Below, one piece after another: positions 57,605 through 64,000 of a stretch of 64,000 nucleotides of DNA; within the stretch, counting starts at the first letter, position 1; every line of letters begins with the position of its first letter. A program made the position numbers and the translations under genes. The notes under the pieces are model-generated. The model saw only the letters and a program-made list of their open reading frames with translations, was not told where the DNA came from and did not search any database. This DNA is from Closterium sp. Naga37s-1 (lineage: Eukaryota > Streptophyta > Zygnematophyceae > Desmidiales > Closteriaceae): assembly GCA_947471745.1 (NCBI GenBank), contig CANJKZ010001020.1:61001-125000 (forward strand). Reading direction: 5' to 3'.

Positions 57605-59006
57605 ATGGCGACTGCTCGCATCGCCGTGCTGACGGCGGTGTTTTCGCGGAAGCTGAGCGCGCAGGTGGACAAGGCGGTGCCGTGCGACGTGCGCGACGCG
57701 CGGCTCGTCGACGCGCGCGTCCATGAGCAGGCAGCGCCGGACGACGCTGCCGCGTGCGCATCGCGAGCGCTGCACGTGAGCTCTAAATCGGTGGCTCACC
57801 CTCGCGTGGTTCTGCCGCGGCCGTCGTCGTCCCTTGCGGCGGTCTGCAAGACGGACTCTCGCGCCATAGTGGCCACTCTTGGAACTCCCGCCGCCGGCGG
57901 CATGCGCGAGGCGCACCACTCCTTGCCGGCGAATGGAGCCGCTCACTTACCTCCCCCCAACGGCGTCGCGCCTCTCTCGCACGATTCAAGCGGCGCGTCG
58001 AGCAGGTTAGATCAGCGGGCGCGGTGGACGAAGCGGAAGAGCCGGCAGACGCCGCGGCAGGCGGCGTGGACGGCGGAGCAGGTGCGCGAGAGGGAGCGGC
58101 GGATCGTGGAGGAGGTGGCGCGCGTGCCGGAGGGGCGGAGCGTGGCGGCCGTGCTGGACGCGTGGGCGGGGCGCGCGACGCGCGTGGAGATGTCGAGCGT
58201 CGTGAAGGAGCTCGGCGCGCAGCGCAAGGCGCGGCGGTCGCTGGAGGTGTTCGAGTGGATGGACGCGCAGCGCGGGCGGATGCGGCCCAACGGGCACACG
58301 TACACGCTCATGCTCGGCATCCTCGGCAGGTACGCCCGCGTCGCACCGCTTCCACGTCACAGATCTGCTCAGTACGCCGTGAGCAACCGTGTGGTCGCGC
58401 GAGGAAAGCGATGGCGGTGGCGCGGTTGGCGGGCACTGGCCTCCGCGTAGTGGTAGGGCGGCGGTATACCACGCGGAGCTCTCGCTATCGCCGGTGATGG
58501 AGCTGCGGGCATGAAACCTCCGCGGGGCACACCGCACGCAGGTGAGTTGCGCGGTCTTGCGGAATGCGGGGTTGCTGGTTAAAGGCAGACGTGGGCAGCA
58601 TCACGCGCGCGTCTTGTGAAGGAATGAACCGAAGTGCTGAACGCGCGTAGATCTCAATGGGAGACTGACGCTGCTGAAAGGCAATCGCGGAGCAGTGAAA
58701 GTGTGATGCGAACGTGCTTGAAAAGGACCCTTGACGCGTGTACGCGCATGGCGTATCGTCATCACTCGTCTCCCCCCGCCCGCCCACGCACTCCTTCCCT
58801 TTCCTCCTCTCCCGCACTTCCCCCCACCCGCTTTCCCCTTGGGCGCGTGCGGGGCGACAGGGCGGGCATGGTGGAGGAGGCGGAGGTGCTGTTCGCGCGG
58901 TTCCGCGCGGCGGCGTTCCGCGACAAGGTGCACGGCTTCAACGCCATGCTGCACGCCTGGCTCTCGCACGGCCACCCGCAACGCGCCTGGACGCTCTTCC
59001 ACCTCA

Positions 59007-59047
<41 letters not shown>

Positions 59048-62000
59048 GAATTGGCCGCCAATGGCGGTGCCAGCGCGTCCGTCCCCACCGCCGGTCCCCT
59101 CGACTCCTCACCCCGCAAGCTCCCCACCCACGTCGCGTCAGATGCGTCCCCGCCTCCCGTCCCTCCCACTTCCCACTCGTCCTCTGCCCCATCCGCCGCC
59201 CGCGCCACCCCCGACCACTCGTCGCAGCCGTCGCAAGCGCCTGCTGCGCGCAGCGACGGCCGCGGCGACGGCGACGGCGATGGGCCCGGTGTGGCGAGCT
59301 GGGGTCCGCCGCCGGCGCCGGACGCGGTGACGTACAACACGATGCTGAGCGCGGGGCTGGCGGGCGCTGGCACGGCGGGTAGGGGGAGGGCCAAGGGGCG
59401 GGGGAGAGGCAAAGGCGCAGGCAGCAGGGGGGGAGGGGCCAGCAGCGGCGGAAGCGTCAGCAGCGGCGGTCGGCAGGCGCTGGCGCTGTACGGCGAGATG
59501 AAGGCGAGCGGCGTGCGCCCCACGGCGCGCACGTTCAACATCCTCGTCGCGCTGCTCGGCCACCACGGGCTCGTCGCCCAGGTGAGCCTCGTCGCCCAGG
59601 TGAGCCTCGTCGCCCAGGTGAGCCTCGTCGCCCAGGTGAGCCTCGTCGCCCAGGTGAGCCTCGTCGCCCAGCTGAGCCTCGTCGCCCAGGTGAGCCTCGT
59701 CGCCCAGGTGAGCCTCGTCGCCCAGGTGAGCCTCGTCGCCCAGGTGAGCCTCGTCGCCCAGGTGAGCCTCGTCGCCCAGGTGAGCCTCGTCGCCCAGGTG
59801 AGCCTCGTCGCGCAGGTGAGCCTCGTCGCCCAGGTGAGCCTCGTCGCCCAGGTGAGCCTCGTCGCCCAGGTGAGCCTCGTCGCCCAGGTGAGCCTCGTCG
59901 CGCAGGTGAGCCTCGTCGCCCAGGTGAGCCTCGTCGCGCAGGTGAGCCTCGTCGCCCAGGTGAGCCTCGTCGCGCAGGTGAGCCTCGTCGCCCAGGTGAG
60001 CCTCGTCGCCCAGGTGAGCCTCGTCGCCCAGGTGAGCCTCGTCGCCCAGGTGAGCCTCGTCGCGCAGGTGAGCCTCGTCGCCCAGGTGAGCCTCGTCGCC
60101 CAGGTGAGCCTCGTCGCCCAGGTGAGCCTCGTCGCCCAGGTGAGCCTCGTCGCCCAGGTGAGCCTCGTCGCCCAGGTGAGCCTCGTCGCCCAGCTGAGCC
60201 TCGTCGCCCAGGTGAGCCTCGTCGGCCAGGTGAGCCTCGTCGCCCAGGTGAGCCTCGTCGCCCAGGTGAGCCTCGTCGCCCAGGTGAGCCTCGTCGCCCA
60301 GGTGAGCCTCGTCGCCCAGGTGAGCCTCGTCGCGCAGGTGAGCCTCGTCGCCCAGGTGAGCCTCGTCGCCCAGACGGCCGCCCCTTGCTCGTTTCACTCA
60401 CTCGCTTCCCTCGCCGCGCCCTTGCTCTTCGCACCCCTCTCCCTCCCCCCCACGCCCTTGCCCCTCACCACCCCTCATCCCTCGTGCTTGCGTTCCTGCT
60501 GGCTCTTCCTTGCCTGCTCACGCTGTTACGTGTGTGGTGCGCTGCGGTGTGGTGTGGTGTGGTGTGGGGCAGGCGGAGGGGGTGGTGGCGGAGATGAGGA
60601 GGGAGGGGGTGGAGGCGGATGCGCACACAGTGAGCGCGGTGATGACCATGTACACGCGCGCGGACCGCCCTGACGACGCCATCCGGGTATGCAGACGCCA
60701 TGCCATGCCCAGCACTCACACCGCACCTGCTCACTCCCCACGCTGCTCATTCACAACCCACGACGCCACTCACACCAGCCGCGCCCACACCCCACGAGCC
60801 ATCCGGGTACGCTCTTGGCTGCCATGCCTAGCGCCCACACCCAACGCGCCCACACCCCACGAGCCATCCGGGTACGCTCTTGGCTGCCATGCCTAGCGCC
60901 CACACCCAACGCGCCCACACCCAACGCGCCCACACCCCACGCACCCACACCCCACGCGCCCACACCCAACGCGCCCACACCCCACGCGCCCACACCCCAC
61001 GCGCCCACACCCCACGCGCCCACACCCCACGCGCCCACACCCCACGCGCCCAGCCCATGCTCCGCCTCATGCTCGCGGCGCTGCTTGTGCACTGGTGTGC
61101 GTGCAACCGTAGCTTGTGTGGGTGGTGAAGGGAGGGGCCAGTGCTGCTGGCAGGGAGGAAGAGCACGGAGGCACTGCTGCTTCACCTGCCACCATGCACC
61201 CATACCCGTTGCTCTCAACCGCCTTCACCTTGTCCCTCGCTCACTTTCACTTGATCTAACCCCCCTACCCATGCCCTTCTCCCCTGGCCCCACCACCCCT
61301 TCATACTGCCTGCATCGGGGCAGACGTACGAGAGGGCGGGGGCAGCGGGGGTGCGGCCCTCACAGGCCATGTTCACGGCGCTCATGGCGGCCCTCACAGC
61401 CGCCGGCCGCCCTGCAGACGCCGCCGCCGCCTTTGACGCCATGCTGCAGGCGGGCCTCACTGCTGACGTGGCGGCGTGCGGGGCGCTGCTGAGGGCGCTG
61501 GCGGAGGCGGGGGAGGCGGAGCAGGCGGAGGAGGAGCTGCAGGCGATGCAGGTGCGGCACGGCGTGCAGCCCAACGCCATCGCGTACTCTGCTGTCGTCA
61601 TGGCCTACGGCAGGTGCGTGCCGTGCCGCACCCATGACTGGCCTCTCTATGGCAGCTCTGTACCCCCCCCCCTTTGCCAGTGCGCTGATGGGCCTCACTT
61701 AACGCTGTACCTATCTGGCATGTGTGTATATGGCTGGTGTGCTTGCAGGCAGGGCATGTGGGAGGAGGCGGCACGGGTGTTTGAGGGGATGCTGAGTGCG
61801 GGGTGTGAGGCGGACCTGCAGGCGTTCAACATCCTCATGGCGGCCTACGGGCTGCAGGGCCTCTCCCTGCCCGCCGCGCAGCTCTTCCGGCGCCTGCAGG
61901 CGCACGGGCTGCGCCCCGACGCCGTCACGTACAACACGCTCATCCACGCCCTCTCCAAGGCCGGCCTGCCCGGCGCGGCCCTGCGTGCGCTGGAGCACAT

Positions 62001-62139
62001 GCGGCAGGGCGGGTGTGAGCCCGACCACGTGACGCGCTGCCTGGTGGCGCGCATCCTGCACGAGGCCGGCCGCCACACCGACGCCGAACACATGCTGCGC
62101 CCGCCCCCCCCACCCCTTGCTGTGCCCTCACAGCGGTAG
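57605..62139 (+). CDS. P-class pentatricopeptide repeat protein
   Basis: Model: join(57605..58329, 58861..59581, 60573..60686, 61324..61613, 61749..62139), 746 aa. The N-terminus is Arg/Ala/Ser-rich with few acidic residues, fitting an organelle transit peptide. Degenerate 35-residue helix pairs follow: KARRSLEVFEWMDAQR with RPNGHTYTLMLGILGR; AGMVEEAEVLFARF with VHGFNAMLHAWLSHG; APDAVTYNTMLSAGLAG; EMKASGVRPTARTFNILVAL; EGVVAEMRREGVEADAHTV; AGVRPSQAMFTALMAALTAA; VQPNAIAYSAVVMAYGR; LRPDAVTYNTLIHALSKAG. No E/DYW editing domain is present. RNA binding in plastid or mitochondrion is inferred. Two repeats are split by a low-complexity linker with a poly-Gln run and a Gly/Arg-rich stretch. Introns 2 and 3 carry donor-side arrays. 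Confidence 0.9.
59010..59047 (+). repeat. CAG/CAA trinucleotide run encoding poly-Gln
   Basis: About 13 Gln codons (mostly CAG, some CAA) within the linker between PPR motifs, after LFHLM. Confidence 0.95.
59564..60373 (+). repeat. 18-bp donor-anchored repeat, about 45 copies, PPR intron 2
   Basis: Unit GTGAGCCTCGTCGCCCAG. The first copy sits on the real exon end (CTCGTCGCCCAG, cut after 59581). A few units have GCGCAG, CAGCTGAGC or GGCCAG variants. The unit starts with GT and ends with AG and is 18 bases, so the coding frame stays open through the array as VSLVAQ repeats. Any donor within the array keeps frame. Confidence 0.95.
60678..61055 (+). repeat. Donor copies and 15-bp array in PPR intron 3
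   Basis: GCCATCCGGGTAYGC, the exon 3 end plus donor, occurs at 60678 (real), 60798 and 60863. The last two lie in a 65-bp tandem duplication (60798-60862 and 60863-60927). From about 60896 to 61052 follows a run of GCGCCCACACCCCAC-type 15-bp units, already begun between the donor copies. Confidence 0.85.
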
Positions 62140-62727
62140 CTCTGCATGCACGCTCAAACGTGTCCTGGCCAATGGCAGTTGTGCCAATGACATGGCGGGC
62201 AGAGTAGCACTTGGTTTATTTGAATGGCACTTGCAGTACCTAGCTTATTGAGCTGACAGCCATCCGGGTACATGTCATCCAACAAGGTTGCAACCGTTGC
62301 ACCCATACAACAAGCCCTTATTTGTCCTAGCTGGCAGAACTGGTTTGGTGCCAAACAGTCCCCATCAGTATGATATGATCTCCTTGATTGTAGTTCGAAA
62401 CCCTCAAGTACCGGTAGGTACTAAACTCTAAAAATCGCACCCTCCCACGCTCTGGCACCAGGGCCTATTTTATCACTGACATGTCAGTGGAACGATTTAG
62501 GCCACACCAGGGCCTCAGATTGGTTTTTGGGAATCCCGCGCATCGAAACCACGCCCCTGCCCGGAGGTTGAAAAAACGGGTGTACTGTCACTCAGTCAAA
62601 TGCACACAACTGTACATTTCTCTTTGATCGCAGCCAATGAAAAGTGTCCAACTGTAACTGCCAATCTGTCGCCCTACGTCGCAGTACATTCGATGTTTGT
62701 GACGCGACATTGGGTAAATTTACAGGC
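62140..62727. other. Non-coding flank downstream of the PPR gene
   Basis: About 590 bases, AT-richer than the exons. It probably includes the PPR 3' UTR. A GGGTACAT at 62266 resembles the transposon end found further on but has no clear partner. No gene is supported. Confidence 0.45.
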
Positions 62728-62780
62728 GCGACTCGGGAAAATGGGGATTGAGACACAAGTGTCCCCACAGGAATGTTCCC
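62728..62780 (-). repeat. Diverged inverted copy of the MITE end
   Basis: About 54 bases that, reverse-complemented, match the left end of the MITE at 62854 for roughly 80-85% of positions (shared GAGACACAA, GTCC, AGGAATGT and the GACTCGGGAAA segment). It could be the right end of an older related element. The 73-bp spacer holds ACACTGA/TCAGTGT hairpins. Confidence 0.6.
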
Positions 62781-62853
62781 TCAGTGTCCCTAGGAGGGTA
62801 ACACTGATTTTCAGTGTCGTCTGGTGTGAAACACTGATTTTACAGGGTTGTTA

Positions 62854-63315
62854 GGGTACATTCCTGCCTGGACATTTGTGTCTCAATCCCCTCTTTCCCG
62901 AGTCTCGTCGAAACATTTTGTCAATCCCGCATCACAAAAAATGAATGTATCTCGAAACTGGGCGACCAGGCGAAAGTTACAGCTGTGCGCATCTGATTGG
63001 ATTTCAAACATGACTGTATACCTGTTTCTTCAACCGCCTGGCTAAGGTGGGGTTTCGACGAGCGGATTTTTTTCCCGCGCGAGATTGGCATTGTGGGGTG
63101 TCCAGGTGCATTGACATTTCGAACCGCGTGCGACTTTTTGACAGTGACGAGTCAATATGCAACTCGTCCGCGACGTCAGCGCGTTTCACGCCGACCAATA
63201 AAAAATACAGTAATGGTCGCACAAGGGCGACACGCGTTTGTGACATTGTACGTTATATGTTGTTTTTACGCCTCACAAACGCTCGAGACACAAATGTCCA
63301 GGCAGGTATGTACCC
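62854..63315. mobile_element. 462-bp MITE, PIF/Harbinger-like
   Basis: Terminal inverted repeats of 31 bases at 62854-62884 and 63285-63315 match at 30 of 31 positions (start GGGTACATTCCTGCCTGG, continue into ACATTTGTGTCTC). The trinucleotide TTA lies directly outside both ends (62851-62853 and 63316-63318). A 3-bp TTA target duplication and GGG-starting ends are typical of PIF/Harbinger MITEs. The interior has no transposase-like frame, so it is non-autonomous. Confidence 0.75.
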
Positions 63316-63318
63316 TTA

Positions 63319-64000
63319 GTGTTGCGAATATGATTGTGTGTTTTTATATTAAAGTACACTTTCAAACTGTGCTAACAAACCTCGCCATAGCGAGGGTGTT
63401 GACTCAAGTATCGAGCTACAGGGGCGCAACTGCGTACAGCAGTTGCGACCCGCGTGGTAGCTGAAGGGTCGAATTGGGCAGGAGGCAGCGCCTACAGTAC
63501 GCGAAACTGACCTGCGGCCGCGGCAGGATACCGCGCCCTTGCCGAAGCTGAAAGGTCTCGCCAGCGCGATTGTAACAAGGCTATTAGAGTAAGGATCTTG
63601 GACCGAGTAGGAATGCCTTAGAAGAGTTTGGTAGCGGAAGTCTTTGTTGTAGGAACTCATCATAGTGAATGTAGATGACAAAGTTGATTAACACATAAAA
63701 TTACACACAATAAATAGATTTAACTAGCCATGTACTATGAGGGGTACCTTCCCTTATTATAACTGCTTTACATGCAATTCTACAGTGACTCTGACTTTTG
63801 CACTTCTTCTTGTTACCGAGTCGCTGCGTGTAACCGTACGCACGGTTACGCCTGTTGCCATTCCTCGATGGTAAGTCAATCGTCGATCCAGATGGTCAAC
63901 AGTCGCGACAGTTGACTCTTGCGACTGTTGACCTTCCTGCCCTTGATACGGGCTGATCCGATACTGCTGCTAGCGCTGCTTCGATAATGATGGGTGCAAT
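63319..64000. other. Non-coding right edge of the window
   Basis: About 680 bases with no supported gene. It contains an 8-bp inverted repeat GTAACCGT/ACGGTTAC near 63831-63850 and a longer hairpin at 63894-63933. It may be the upstream region of a gene beyond the edge. Confidence 0.4.
63894..63933. repeat. 13-bp inverted repeat with TTGAC-type motifs
   Basis: GGTCAACAGTCGC (63894-63906) and GCGACTGTTGACC (63921-63933) are exact reverse complements around a 14-base loop that itself holds AGTTGACT. Both arms carry W-box-like TTGACC; a role is speculative. Confidence 0.7.

Noticed and set aside
59138-60434. Antisense frames with LGDEAH or GRRGSP repeats opposite the PPR array
   Set aside because: They are produced by the 18-bp repeat being a multiple of three; no flanking coding signal supports them.
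62380-62410. GTTCGAAACCC resembling a tRNA B-box
   Set aside because: No A-box or acceptor stem pairing upstream; isolated match.

Overview
The window is nuclear DNA of a green plant. Every recognisable gene belongs to a plant or plant-enriched family: a G2484-1-type Agenet protein, an LRR receptor-like kinase, a plant-type cationic amino acid transporter, PLAC8, a BELL POX protein and a P-class PPR protein. The genes have many GT-AG introns, and most coding exons are GC-rich. A streptophyte alga (a zygnematophyte would fit) or a bryophyte seems likelier than a flowering plant, but this is inference and no species is claimed.

Layout. 1-24622 (+): Agenet gene, 5' truncated by the window edge, whose second intron is almost entirely a 19.4-kb array of a 16-bp unit. 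25800-29671 (+): LRR receptor-like (pseudo)kinase. 30114-33025 (-): cationic amino acid transporter. 34422-36215 (+): PLAC8 protein. 37115-38995 (+): BELL-type POX protein with no recognisable homeodomain. 39546-52714 (+): BTAF1/MOT1 Snf2-family ATPase in 24 exons. 53246-56618 (+): ribosomal protein uL6 (RPL9). 57605-62139 (+): PPR protein. 62140-64000: non-coding DNA with a PIF/Harbinger-like MITE at 62854-63315. I assembled each gene by hand from splice sites; in every model the intron phases agree and the coding length is a multiple of three.

The genes do not form one pathway. Four are nuclear regulators or membrane signalling and transport proteins, and the rest serve translation, transcription and probably organelle RNA.

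The main theme is in the introns. Tandem repeats begin exactly at 5' splice sites in the Agenet gene (two introns), RPL9 (one) and the PPR gene (two), so each array carries serial copies of the exon end plus a donor. In three of them the unit starts with GT and ends with AG, like a miniature intron. Acceptor-side and intronic duplications also occur in the Agenet and BTAF1 genes. The 19.4-kb array contains almost no adenine. This explains why it is open in all six frames (giant but spurious reading frames) and leaves about 2.6 kb upstream of the 3' splice site without any candidate branch-point adenosine.
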